DNA of 22,644 nucleotides from Zancudomyces culisetae (Eukaryota; Kickxellomycota; Harpellomycetes; Harpellales; Legeriomycetaceae). The DNA lies in NCBI GenBank assembly GCA_001969505.1, contig LSSK01001015.1, forward strand, positions 1-22,644, given 5' to 3'. Under the pieces are notes generated by a model, which searched no databases, was not told where the DNA came from, and saw only the letters and a program-made list of their open reading frames with translations. The position numbers were made by a program, and so were the translations under genes. Within the stretch, counting starts at the first letter, position 1. Each line of letters starts with the position of its first letter. Shown here one piece after another: positions 10,901-21,343 of this stretch.

Positions 10901-13210
10901 AAGGAGAGTATCCTTTCAGCTCCAATAAAGCTCTATGATTGTGAAGCTGAGCATGTTATGTCATATAAATTGGAAATAAAAAACAAAGAAAACCGCAATT
11001 CAGACAAATACTTGACAGGGCTATCTTCAGAGTTGATTGACTTGGGCCCACCATATCTGAAAAACAATCAAGACGAAAAAGGATCATATGTTGAATTGCG
11101 ATTACCACCAGGATTTGGGCCTGGTAGCTTTTTAATAGTGAAGACAGTGTTGACAAACTTTCGATTGGATTTGGATTGGAAGATCAAAAGTAGCGCAGAG
11201 GTTCCATTTTTGTGCTTGGACCTTGCAGCACTAAACACAGTTTTGTATCGATGCGAGGTGGAGGAGCAAGACACCGTTGGTATAGGGAGCTACAACATCC
11301 CGGGCGTGGGGCCACTTTCGTACTGTGGGTATGAAGGATGGATGACTCATCTCCGGCATATTATCCCCAACAATGATCTGGGACATCCACTCTGCAACAA
11401 CCTGCGGGATGGAAACTGGGCTCTCGATTATGTGGTTTATAGGCTACAAAAGTACTCTGTGATTTATCCAAAACTCTCGCACTTGATTAGCTGGCTGACT
11501 GAGCGCTTTGCTCTTATCAAAAATGCTCCAAGTTTATTGGTGCCAAAATATTTCTCAATGGTCATCTACTTCTCATACAATGAAGCTAAAAAACGAGCCA
11601 TAAACCTAATGAACCCAGACTTTGCTACTGTTACTGGGTTTAGAGCCAGCTTGGCCATGACATCCGTCCAACTTGTTGGTTACACTCCTTCAGCCTCCTT
11701 ACTGCCCAATAAAGAGATGAAAGTTCCTAGCATGGCTGCTGGTCTTCCGCACTTTGCATCACACCACATGCGTTGTTGGGGCCGCGACATTTTTATCAGT
11801 TTGGATGGGTTGTTGCTAACCACACATAGATGGGAAGAGGCTAGAGAACATCTATTGGCATTTGCCAGCGTTTTGCATAATGGACTAATTCCCAATTTAC
11901 TAGACTCTGGAAGATATCCTCGGTACAACGCCCGAGATGCCACATGGTTTTGGATTCAGGCAGTTCAGGACTATGTTCGTTTGTCCCCTGAGGGTACCAA
12001 GTTTCTATCAGTAAATGTGCGGAGAAGATTTCCAGCGACTGAGGAGTATGTGGACTGGAATGATGATCTGGCTTACTCGCGATCATCAACTGTAGCTGAT
12101 ATAGTATATGAAATTCTACAATCACATGCCACTGGGATCAGTTTTCGTGAATTTAATGCTGGGCATCGGCTGGACGAACACATGACCGATCCTGGGTTTA
12201 ATATCTCGATACATGTTGATTGGGACAATGGCCTTTTATTTGGTGGAAACATTTGGAATTGTGGAACCTGGATGGATAAAATGGGTTCTTCTGAAAATGC
12301 AAAAAATAGAGGTGTACCTTCAACTCCCCGTGATGGTGCAGCTATAGAGATCGTTGCCCTTTTATTTAATTGTCTGCGTTGGGTCTCCACGCTTTCTGCA
12401 GAGAACTCCAAGGATTTTCCTTACACAGGTGTTCATGTTCCGTTTTCAGCCCTGGGAGAATCACCACTGCTCAAAACTTGTAGCAGCAGCCAATCTATTG
12501 ACCATACTGATGATCAGAAACTATTTCTTGTTGACTTTGGTAGCTGGGCCGACTTGATTCTTTCAAGCTTTGAAAAACACTTTTGGATTCCCATCAACCC
12601 AAAGAAAGATCAACGCTACTCAGTCGACACCAGCCATGTGCTTAGACGTGGTATTTACCGCGATACCTTTGGCTCTGCCGTGCCTGGTGCAGATTATTGC
12701 TTTAGACCAAATCTTGTCGTTGCAATGGTCATTTCACCACGGCTCTTCATTACTAAGCATGCTAGGTATTGCCTGTCTCAAGTTCGCAGGCTTCTACAGG
12801 GACCATTAGGAATGCGAACTTTGGATCCTCTTCACCCAAACTACAACCCAAACTACAACAACGATGATAACTCATCCAACCCTCTTCTTGCAAACGGCGC
12901 AAACTATCACAACGGTCCTGAATGGCTGTGGCAAACCGGTTTCTACCTTCGTGCACTCATTAAGTTCTTTAATTCAAACACTGACGAGATTATAAGCACT
13001 TTCTATGATGTCATTCATAAATCAGCATTTCGTCTCAACGACTACATTTCAAACAAGAGTTCTTATAGAGGTTTGACGGAACTGACCAACATTGACGGTT
13101 CGGAGTGCGTCTTTTCTAATCCTACACAGGCTTGGTCTTCTGCGTCTATTTTAGCATTGCTGCGGGATATTGATACCTTTGTGCTTGAATATGATATTAA
13201 ATTGCCTTGA
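7904..13210 (+). CDS. GDB1: Glycogen debranching enzyme (4-alpha-glucanotransferase / amylo-1,6-glucosidase)
   Basis: Bifunctional cytosolic enzyme that removes glycogen branches: it moves a maltosyl/maltotriosyl block, then hydrolyses the remaining alpha-1,6 glucose. Exons: 7904-8038, 8175-8272, 8434-8469 (only 36 nt) and 8632-13210, phases consistent, about 1615 residues, normal to slightly long for fungi. The 5' exons encode the conserved start of the N-terminal domain, including HTNYPLNGGKYDREVF across a junction. GH13 transferase motifs: VTDIVWNHT (about 287), GIRIDNCHSTP (about 605; catalytic D 609), AELFTGS (acid/base E about 638) and DQTHDNETP (about 726; D 730). Glucosidase (GH133) motifs: HMRCWGRDIFISLDGLLLT, YNARDATWFW (catalytic D about 1192) and HNGPEWLWQTGFYLRA (E about 1520). 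All key residues seem intact. Base composition changes sharply near 11340, inside the last exon. Confidence 0.96.
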
Positions 13211-13310
13211 TTTTAGCCCTCATTGCATCTACATCACGGGGTTTTTAGTTTTTATGATTATGTTTAGCAGAATATTATTCTTTTATATTTGAACTTCAGT
13301 TACTGAATTA

Positions 13311-13330
13311 AATAAAAAAAATTTTTTTTT
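13311..13330 (+). terminator. Candidate poly(A) signal region of the debranching-enzyme gene
   Basis: AATAAA at 13311-13316 runs into an A8T9 block about 100 bp after the stop codon. Its position suits 3'-end formation before the csl4 gene. This is sequence appearance only. Confidence 0.35.
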
Positions 13331-13477
13331 GGCCTTAATTTGACATTGATTTTACCAAACCAACAATGATTGATGTATATAAAAAAAACAGATCGCATTT
13401 CTCAAACTTCAATAACTAATCCGTCTATAGTCAACAGTTCGTTAATAAGGGATATTAGAATACTAGATTTAAAATCA

Positions 13478-14420
13478 ATGGACGCAAGAGTAGTTACCCC
13501 AGGTCGACGTTTAGGCTTAACTTCTGAATATATACCCGGCCAAGGTGTTTATGTACGAAACGATACAATAATCTCTAGTTCTAGAGGTACTCTTGAAATT
13601 ACTAACCCAATTCACAATTCTTCATCTGGCACAGGACCAGATGAGACATTAAATAAAATCATCGATGTGCCTCAAGGCGAGGATTCAAAAACGCAAAAGC
13701 CAATCATTAGTGTTGTGAAATCAAAATTTCCTTCCACGATTCCCACTGTTGGTAGCATTATTTTGGGAAAAGTCACGAAAATCAATATTAAACAAGCCTT
13801 TGTCATAATTCTTTCGGTTGGGGATCTTTTATGCCACGAAGAATTCAATGGGATCATTAGGTACTTGACCTTATTTTAGACATATTCATCAATTCGCTCG
13901 AATTCTTGTTCAAAGCATATCTACCTTGGAAATATTACCAAATAGAGTTCAAGACGTAAGGGCCACCGAAAAAGACAAGGTCCAGATATTTAATTCTTTC
14001 CGTCCTGGAGATGTGATTCGAGCAAAAGTGGTAAGATTTATTTTTCTTTAGAGCTGATTACATTACATCTCCCCTCTTTTTTCACTCATGTATCCTCTGA
14101 CATAACCATGTTTGTTTATATGTATGTATTCATTCTACTTTTAGATATCCTTGGGCGATCAAAAGAGCTACTATCTTTCTACCGCTAGCAACGAACTGGG
14201 TGTAATATTTGCTCAAGCTACCCTCACAGGTACTTAAAAATACTTTAATTTCTTTTGTTCTGTTCACCATCTATGTAACTTTTACCTTGACAACTACATA
14301 TTTATAAACTTTTTTTCGATTGCAACAATAGGAAACACCATGATTCCAATATCATGGCAAGAAATGAAGGACCCTGTAACGAATACCGTTGAGTTTAGAA
14401 AATGTGCAAAGCCAAACTAG
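13478..14420 (+). CDS. csl4: RNA exosome cap subunit Csl4
   Basis: Csl4 is one of the three S1/KH cap proteins of the RNA exosome and helps guide RNA into its channel in the nucleus and cytoplasm. Exons: 13478-13860, 13946-14030, 14145-14229 and 14332-14420, phases consistent, 213 residues. The N-terminal domain starts with VVTPGRRLG and contains EYIPGQGVYVRN (residues 17-28), both typical. A low-complexity linker precedes the S1 domain, which starts near PTVGSIILGKV (residue 89) and continues through RVQDVRATEKDKV, FRPGDVIRAKV and ISLGDQKSYYLSTA. The C-terminal segment ISWQEMKDPVTNTVEFRK matches the family end, although the zinc-ribbon cysteines of some orthologues are not evident. The frame is open upstream to 13370, but the ATG at 13478 places VVTPG at the expected distance from the start. 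The gene lies 267 bp downstream of the debranching-enzyme stop, same strand. Confidence 0.92.
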
Positions 14421-17115
14421 TTGACCCAATTTTTGGGTAGCTTTTCTGTAGCGAGTTTGGTATGTATGCACGTTTTTATGTCTGTGTATATATACTTTAC
14501 ATATCCTACACCAGATTTGTGATATTTGTATATATATAGTTTACATTTCTACCATACCTATTTTATTTACCAATGCCAACGTTTATTTTGGTGTTAACAG
14601 TGTTGAGGCTAGGGTGTTACTGCTGCTAACTCCCGACTCTTTCGGTTAACTAGGTACTTTTATGATTTATAATGCGTTTTGAAGGCGAATGGCATGGCCT
14701 TACTTTAGCCTCCTGTTGTTTTAAATTTAAAAAAATAAACAATGCTAGATAACTTTTGGACTTTGCAGAGCCTGTACGCCAAACGGCGGAGTGTTGCTCC
14801 AGAAATCACCTAATACTTTATTGAAGGGGAAGGTCATGGGTAGTGTGTTAGCCCTCTTAGGAAGAAGTTAATTATAACAGAGTTTGGCTTATAGTAGCGT
14901 TTTCTATGTAAATGGTAAACGAGGTTGCACATTTTTTCCAATCTGCGTCTTTGGTATTATCTTTTGACTAGTGTAGACCATATTCTGACCTCCACCCTGG
15001 CACGAACAATATTTTCTTGCAATTGCACTCTGCTTCTTTCAAAACACCAAACGTATCATTTCTAATTATTTTTTCCCCATTTATCAACCACACCTGGAGA
15101 AATTCAAGTCATAATTACACACTTGTGTACAAATAATGGTGTAACAATAGCCTCGCCTCCCCCCCCACCTCACCTCTTCTTCAAATTAATGTATAACTGT
15201 TGATCGTTTGGTTTTAAACTATAGGTGTTTAGCTAATACTCAACTTTTGTTTATTTTTTTCTTTCCTTTCCTGGTGTGAAACATTGGGAATATTTTTTAG
15301 TTGATTTTAATCTAAGAAACAGGAGATGAGCTGTATTGCCTGAGAAATGCTTTTGTTGTTTTAATTTAGTCCTTTTTGGAAGTTATTTTCTGTAAATGGT
15401 ATGATTAAAACTATTGTAAATCATGGAATCAATAAGCTAAACTTGGTCCAAAAAGACGACAGCTTTGGTAGAATTAAACTTGAATTTGAATTGATAATTA
15501 GCAATGACTTTTATCATTGGAGATTCAAAATACACAGCTTTAGTTGGTTTGCATCAAGTATTCATTGAATAGTTACAACTGTTAAAAGAAATCGATGACA
15601 AATATAGCATTTTCGCAGTTGTATTGAATTGCAGAGGTCATTCACTTCGTCTCTCCCGCTCGTCCTTTCCCTCCCCCCCCAAAAAACAAAGCTGGTCGAG
15701 ATTTTCATTTACTGGTTTTACCTATTACAGCGCTTGCTTAATGACTGATTCCCTCAGTTATTAAATCTACATATAGAATTTCAGACCCAATAAAAACACC
15801 AACCTTGTGTACAACTGAGACAACTATTTAACGAACAAGACAAAACGGGGAGAGTTAATGTACTTCAATTTTACTGAGCAAAAGATAGTAGTGATTCACT
15901 TGATGATTGTGATGCGTTTGAATGGTGTATTTTGAGAGAATACGGGAATTATTTGAAATTGTGACCTCAGCATATCTATATTTGATCATGCGTCAACACC
16001 CCGCCCAAGAATTTACGACAATTGTGTTCAGCTGTAAAGTTACTCAAGAGTATACTGGTAATGTTTTTGCAAATGTTGAGAGATCTTAAGTATTACTTTT
16101 TTTTTTGCCAATTGCTACCTAGTTCCCATTTAAGGCTCATGTTTCTGAAAAGCAGAGTTTAGACCGATTTCTAAATGATTACTGTATATTAGTAAAAACC
16201 ACCAACATTAATATAAAAAAACTCTTTAGGAGAGGCAGAGATAAAGAGCAATGAATTTTCCAATCCAATCGGGCACTGGCGACTATGATATGGTAATATA
16301 CACATACTTTTGTAAGAATAACTAATAAAGGTATTTCCATTTACAGAAAACTTCGTATAATTAATCCAATGTATCAAAAAGTCCCAACAAAAACACAAAA
16401 ACTTTAACCATGATAACAAATGTCTTATAGTGTCACTATGATACGTCTATCTTGCTCCAGCAATAAATGTATTACAATACAATTGAGTGCTTTGTGTGTT
16501 GCAAGTGTTTTAATCAACATTTACTAGGTTGTCCATTTGAAGCGCCATTCAACTGCTAGAAACAAAAAAAAATCTACAACTAGCTAAGGAAAGCTAAATA
16601 AAAATTGTGCACATAGCTACTTGGCCATTTTTGTCATTAATTTTGATAAAAGCCGTGTTTTTTTTATCAGAAACGATTATTTAATATTTTAAGTGTGTAC
16701 AGATTTGTTTACACTTTCGTTTAATACTGCCAACAAATGGAAAAGTGAATGTATTAATGATATATTTCTACTGCCTAATGGAATCAAATGTTGCTTATTT
16801 TTTTTTTAAAAATGGTGAATTTAAAGGTGAATTTCACATGATAAATCAAAATACCTTGCGAAACGTAAGAAAAAAACAAATCAGGAATGGAAAGGTCGAT
16901 TTGCATTTGTAACGTATAATTACTGGGAATCGGTCACGCCTTAACCCATCCCAAGTTTGCTAATTTAGCTATTACATGATTTGTGATCAAGCTGCATTTT
17001 TGTTAGATGAATTTATTAAATAAATATCACATAAAACTGCAAAAAAATAATCCTACGCAATATCTACCTACCCAACTTCCCTTCATTTCTCTAGGGACTC
17101 CATACCCACCGGGCG
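14421..17115. other. Gene-poor stretch after csl4
   Basis: About 2.7 kb of mostly AT-rich DNA. Short GC-richer islands at 14600-14650 and 14769-14875 are bordered by splice-like signals (gtatgt at 14460, ttaacag at 14600, tttgcag at 14768) and have short open frames, e.g. GGVLLQKSPNTLLKGKVMGS. Two C-rich pyrimidine tracts lie at 15151-15180 and 15649-15680. A tiny spliced frame could start at 16250 (MNFPIQSGTGDYDM, donor gtaata, acceptor tttacag). None is strong enough to call a gene. Confidence 0.4.
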
Positions 17116-17403
17116 CTAGTTCAAGGAGGTTGTTTCTAATTTAAGTTGGTATAGGATTTGTACCCTCTTTCGGCATATTCCGTCTAAAAATTGTGCCGCC
17201 ACCAGCTCAACCAAGGATAGTATTTCGGCTTCTCTCTTAACAACGGAGAGAGTAACCTTTTTTTTTGACTCCCCTCCAAGAAGCTTGCAATTAAGCTGCC
17301 ATTTCCATTGGATTGAAACTATGTTATCTTTCTTTTTTTTCCGGCCTTTTGCACATTCACAGCATGCAGGTATGCATTGATTTGATTTGTGCAGATTGTA
17401 AAT
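17116..17403 (-). CDS. Coding segment resembling the C-terminal OB-fold of Pot1-type telomere proteins (partial)
   Basis: The minus strand is open for about 95 codons up to a TAG at 17118-17116. It reads CIPACCECAKGRKKKKD, then SIQWKWQLNCKLLGGESKKK, then VTLSVVKREAEILSLVELV and a final QILYQLKLE block. Cysteine pairs followed by W-x-W-x-L, a short loop, a beta strand and an 'EAE-x-L' helix recall the zinc/OB-fold C-terminal region of Pot1/TEBP-like proteins. There is no in-frame ATG and no AG acceptor in front of the cysteine part; the first acceptor-like AG is at 17347-17346, so the cysteines might be intronic. Only about 700 bp separate it from the velvet gene, too little for a full Pot1 upstream. 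It could be a short OB-fold protein, or a truncated copy. Confidence 0.35.
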   Translation of the reverse strand: MYNLHKSNQCIPACCECAKGRKKKKDNIVSIQWKWQLNCKLLGGESKKKVTLSVVKREAEILSLVELVAAQFLDGICRKRVQILYQLKLETTSLN

Positions 17404-17661
17404 TTATGTAATATTATAGCAAATTCTAAATTTACTGGCATTATAGCAAATTTGTAGCATGGAATTTCCATCATTTTGCATTTAAAGCCGGCTATTAATT
17501 TTGAAATTAGTTACACGTTGGTTAATTCTACAAATTGCATCTCGATCTTGAAAACAGTAAAATAGAAAGGCATCAATGAGATTTGCGGATTTTCAATTCA
17601 CTTTTGTTATCATTAGTAATTTCTATCAATAATATCTTCTTTCTGCATTGCTATTTTATTT

Positions 17662-17840
17662 ATTTTTTGGGTTATAGTAAAAAAACCATCAAGAAAAAAG
17701 CTGATTTCGTTCATGACAGAATTGCCAAAGGAATTCCGGTAAAATTCAGATTACAACTTTACAGCCAATTAATAAATCAAATATCTAAAACTTTATTAAA
17801 TAAATCTGAATTCGAATGCCGAATCATTAACATAAAGTAG
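17662..17840 (+). CDS. Unidentified plus-strand open segment, possibly the last exon of a small gene
   Basis: After an acceptor-like tttgggttatag (ending 17677) the frame reads KKTIKKKADFVHDRIAKG, then IPVKFRLQLYSQLINQIS, and ends at TAG 17840. The basic start and amphipathic pattern look protein-like, but I do not recognise a family. A preceding exon could begin at ATG 17576 (MRFADFQFTF), yet the phases I can see do not join well. It points towards the velvet gene, ending about 270 bp from that gene's stop. Confidence 0.25.
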
Positions 17841-18110
17841 CGGGCTAATAAAGCATTCCTAAATTACCATTACATTTCCTGTCAAAAAAGTGTATTTTAT
17901 GCTCTATAATACATAGGAAATATAAAAATAATATTATTTTTAAAAAAAATCTATATGTAGTCATCCAAGATACGATACTGTTGCCAAAAGACTATGGTTG
18001 TTGTCAGAAATATGATGATGTGTCGTGAAAATGCATCTTAAGGATTAAATAAAAGTGTTTCTATAAAGGAAGTTTTGAAAAAAGCAACCTTGAAGTATCA
18101 AATGTATTCA

Positions 18111-19278
18111 TTAGTCTCTCTCCTTCCCCCCCTCCCTCCTAATTGGGATTTTTACACCTTGTTTGGAAAAGCATAAGGATAATGGTGTCGTCTCTATGTG
18201 TTCATTGTTTTTTTCAAAAAAAAGAGATATTTAGATGTTGTGCTCGAAAACTACATATGATAGATGGTATAAGTACATGATGTAATATAATTAGGTTTAC
18301 CTATCATTCCTGGAAAGTTTCTAGCGGTGAATACATAAAATGGCTCCGAAAATACTTCGGCTCTAACCTCTGTAAAGCTGGAATTGATTCTTCCCTCCCT
18401 AATACAGTTAAGTACTGTTAGTCAACTGTATATCTAGTAGATTTAATTGTTTCTTACCTTCCCAGGTCAAAGAACAAAAACTTTAGCCGAAAAATTCCAT
18501 CTTTCCGAATAGATAAATCGTTAAAAATAAAATAGATTCCAACGTTTCCATCCAAATCGTGAAGATTTAACGATGTTGTGACCGTATTTCCCACTAGATT
18601 TTTTATCATTTCTTGTTTTCTGTTATCTGTACTTTGGTTTCTTCCAAAAAGATCTTTTTGAGGACTGACCATCTCTGTACTGTATCTATCCGAAAGGCAT
18701 GTTTCTATACTATATCCATTACTTGTATAGTCGTGATCCACAGAGTATGAAACGTCAGTAGCAATCGATTTGTGCCTAACCAGATTCACTTCTGTACTTT
18801 TATCCTCAGTCCAAAGCTGAGCCATTGCAGTGAAGAATGTGGCACCTATTTCCCTACAGTTAACAACACATATACACATGAGATTGATAAGCTGATCCTT
18901 CATAAATTTTGAGGCTTTTATTGGTAAGTAAACCGAACCGGAATGCTACCACCAGTTTTAGTTTTTTTTCAGAGATAGAATGAAACTTAAATAAACAACA
19001 AGGCCTTACTGTGGATTTATCTCAGTGTGATCCTCATCAAAGGCTCTAAGCTTGACTATAGGTGTAGGTGTACATGGTCTTCTGTCCTATAGGTTTATTT
19101 TATTTTATTACGCACTTTTAGGTTGTGAGCAAGATTTATTTGCTTAGCATGAAATATATTGTTGTATTTTATTACGCTGAGTATAGCCATTCAATTAATC
19201 CGGAAAACTAACCTTGCTCCCAAACCCACACATACGTGCTCTTATAGGTTGTTGAACCACCTCAAGTTTATAGTACAT
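18111..19278 (-). CDS. Velvet-domain developmental regulator
   Basis: Velvet proteins (VeA, VelB, VosA, VelC) are fungal nuclear regulators that bind DNA through an NF-kappaB-like fold and control spore formation and secondary metabolism. Exons on the minus strand: 19278-19213, 19086-19010, 18853-18458, 18398-18301 and 18193-18111, phases consistent, about 239 residues. The N-terminal signature is YKLEVVQQPIRARMCGFGSK followed by DRRPCTPTPIVKLRAF; the usual DPPP is changed to TPTP. Then come FFTAMAQLWTEDK and a serine-rich insert. The second half has NLVGNTVTTSLNLHDLDGNV, GIYFIFNDLSIRKDGIFRLK, EPFYVFTARNFPGM and SKQGVKIPIRREGG. The protein ends a few residues after the domain, so it is nearly a bare velvet domain. 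The last codons fall in a purine tract. The start is uncertain: the frame is open upstream to ATG 19386, and 19289 could be a splice acceptor. Confidence 0.88.
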
Positions 19279-20445
19279 TACTTTCAATCTGCAGATATAT
19301 CTTGTTGGTTCTACTATTACTATGTCACCTTTGAGCACATAAATGATACTTGACAATTGTAAGGGAAATTTGAAAAAAAATGTCAAGCTTTAGCTATGCT
19401 TTGTGTACTATTTATATCAAAAAAAGTCAAACAAAGTGGTGGCGAAAGTCACCAATTGGTTCGCCATTCACATCAAATTGGTTTTTCGCTCATTTCTGTT
19501 ATTTTTCCTCTACTAAAAAAATATTTGGATTGTATTTAATGCAAACCCGATAATTAACATATTGTTGTTAATTTATTACCAGGTCTACTTCTTGCTCAAT
19601 AAATTACCCTAATCACTTTAAGAACATAATAAAAAACCTTTTGAGAAATAATCATCGAGTAATATGTAAACTGCGTATTATTATAAATATCGCTATACTC
19701 TTACAATAGCTTATTGGCCATAAACTTTATGTATAACTTGCTTAAATTATTCCTTTTTTGTAACCTTGTGGATAACTTTTTTATATCGCTTACAAAATAA
19801 TAATCCAACATGTATTATGTAAATTACACAAGATTGCAGGTTACTAAAACCTTTAAAATTGTACACACAGATTTGTAAATACACAAAGATTCACATTAGC
19901 GAAACAAAAAAAAGAATTGTGTAAAATCTCGCCAATATTATGTACTAGCTATCCATGACTTTGACAGCATTTGAAGCGATTGAGCTTGCTTGTGGGCTTT
20001 TCGGTTCATTCACAGCTCTAGACCAATTTGAAAAACTGTCTTATATTTTTTCCCTCTCTCTACCTATGTGAACCTAATTCTACTATTTAGAAGTTTTTAG
20101 CTAAACACATTATTGACATAAGAAACTATATTTAGCATTTCCAGTTATGAAACTGAATAAATTTATTGTACCATACTTACTTGTTAACTGCTAACAGGAC
20201 TTTCACATCCTAGCAAAATTCTACAAAAAGTACAATTGAATGTCACGCCAAAATAAAGTTAGACTGTATCAGCCAAAAAAATTTCCAAAGTTGGTGAAAA
20301 CAGCTACCTGATAACTTTATCTCTTTTAATAACTTTATTTCTTTTAATAACTTTAAGCTTATTTTTGGGCTTAGAACGTAAAACACATTCCAAAATAAAA
20401 TAAAATTGCAAACACATACGCAAATACTCGATTTAATGATGAATA
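19279..20445. other. AT-rich spacer upstream of the velvet gene
   Basis: It should include the velvet promoter. Apart from an 18-bp tandem repeat (20311-20357) I see only AT-rich sequence and short unsupported open frames. Confidence 0.4.
20311..20357. repeat. 18-bp tandem repeat, about 2.6 copies
   Basis: Unit ataactttat(c/t)tctttta is repeated directly: 20311-20328, 20329-20346 and a partial copy 20347-20357. One base differs between the two full copies. Confidence 0.9.
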
Positions 20446-21343
20446 TTAAATCGACTCCCCCCCCTCCTCTCTCTCCCTTCTTGCTCCAATTACAACGCTT
20501 TCCATGGACGATAACCTAAGAAAATTTTTTGGTTTTTTTCCGCTTTTTATTTGATCATTCATTGTATCAAAACATTTAATTTGCTATGGTCGGATGATTT
20601 GTTATGTACAACGTTTCTATCTACTCAAAAAAATCCACCAATGCTGTTAATTTACCCACGTTTAAGACCCTTTTTCGTTTTTAAGTTCTTTTCGCCATTC
20701 ACTTTCAAATGTCTATTATCCTTGTTTTTTTTTAACTGTTCTTTTGTCATGGTTTTTATGTAATTGAATGTGAAGAAAGAAAGCACCAATCGGTTCAGAT
20801 ATTGGATTACCTAAAATAGAAAATTTTGAAACACAATGTTTTTGGACAAAGGATTCTTTTGATTTTTTTTAAAAAAAAAAGGCGTATCACCAATAAACCA
20901 AAAGCTTACCCGCTTGCCTTACCAGCTCAATTAATAATATGGGTGGTTGTAAATGCTTGGTGTAATTTGGAAAAGGTGCTGTTTTTAGATCATCGAAAAT
21001 GAATAACTTGTAAAAGTTAGCAGAAAGTCACACACTCTAAAAAAAAAAGGTAGAGCAGATTTCCGAGGACTCAGAGGATGCGAACAACTATTAAGCTCAT
21101 GGCGTTTAAGATTGAGTAAACTGGACTACTTTATACTATGACATGTATTTTGTACAACGCTAATAAACACTATATGTTTTAGGTTGGTATTAGGTTTACA
21201 TTTCATCACTAAATAGAAGTGGCTGGTAAAACACCGTTTACGCTTCTTGCTGTGTACCGTACATTTTTACTTTTCAATAAATCTGGTGCAAAATTGTCGC
21301 CAGGCCAGTTGTAGTAACCTTTATTCTCACCGGCAAATATCAA
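20446..21343 (-). CDS. Unidentified multi-exon gene, 3' part (tentative)
   Basis: Four minus-strand segments join in phase: 21343-21242 (LIFAGENKGYYNWPGDN...), 21006-20923 (FDDLKTAPFPNYTKHLQPP...), 20810-20656 (VIQYLNRLVLSFFTFNYIK, then a lysine-rich stretch) and 20515-20446 (ending in ARREREEGGESI and TAA). Splice signals are reasonable: the acceptor at 21007 follows gctaac, the donor at 20922 is GTAAGG and the acceptor at 20811 is tctattttag. A hydrophobic stretch across exons 2 and 3 may be a membrane segment. An upstream segment near 21509-21413 (RTINLKSCVVDDVVYISLIN) also joins in phase 0, and others may lie up to 21930. I do not recognise the family. Short exons in AT-rich DNA can be assembled by chance, so this is moderate evidence only. 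Confidence 0.4.

Noticed and set aside
11680-12411. Several 87-112-codon minus-strand open frames
   Set aside because: Shadows of the debranching-enzyme exon, which has intact catalytic motifs.
15840-15965. Short plus-strand frame reading DSLDDCDAFEWCILREYGN
   Set aside because: Protein-like but under 30 codons, with no convincing acceptor or upstream exon.
16189-16419. 76-codon minus-strand open frame
   Set aside because: No motif; overlaps a plus-strand start and splice-like pattern and other equally plausible frames.
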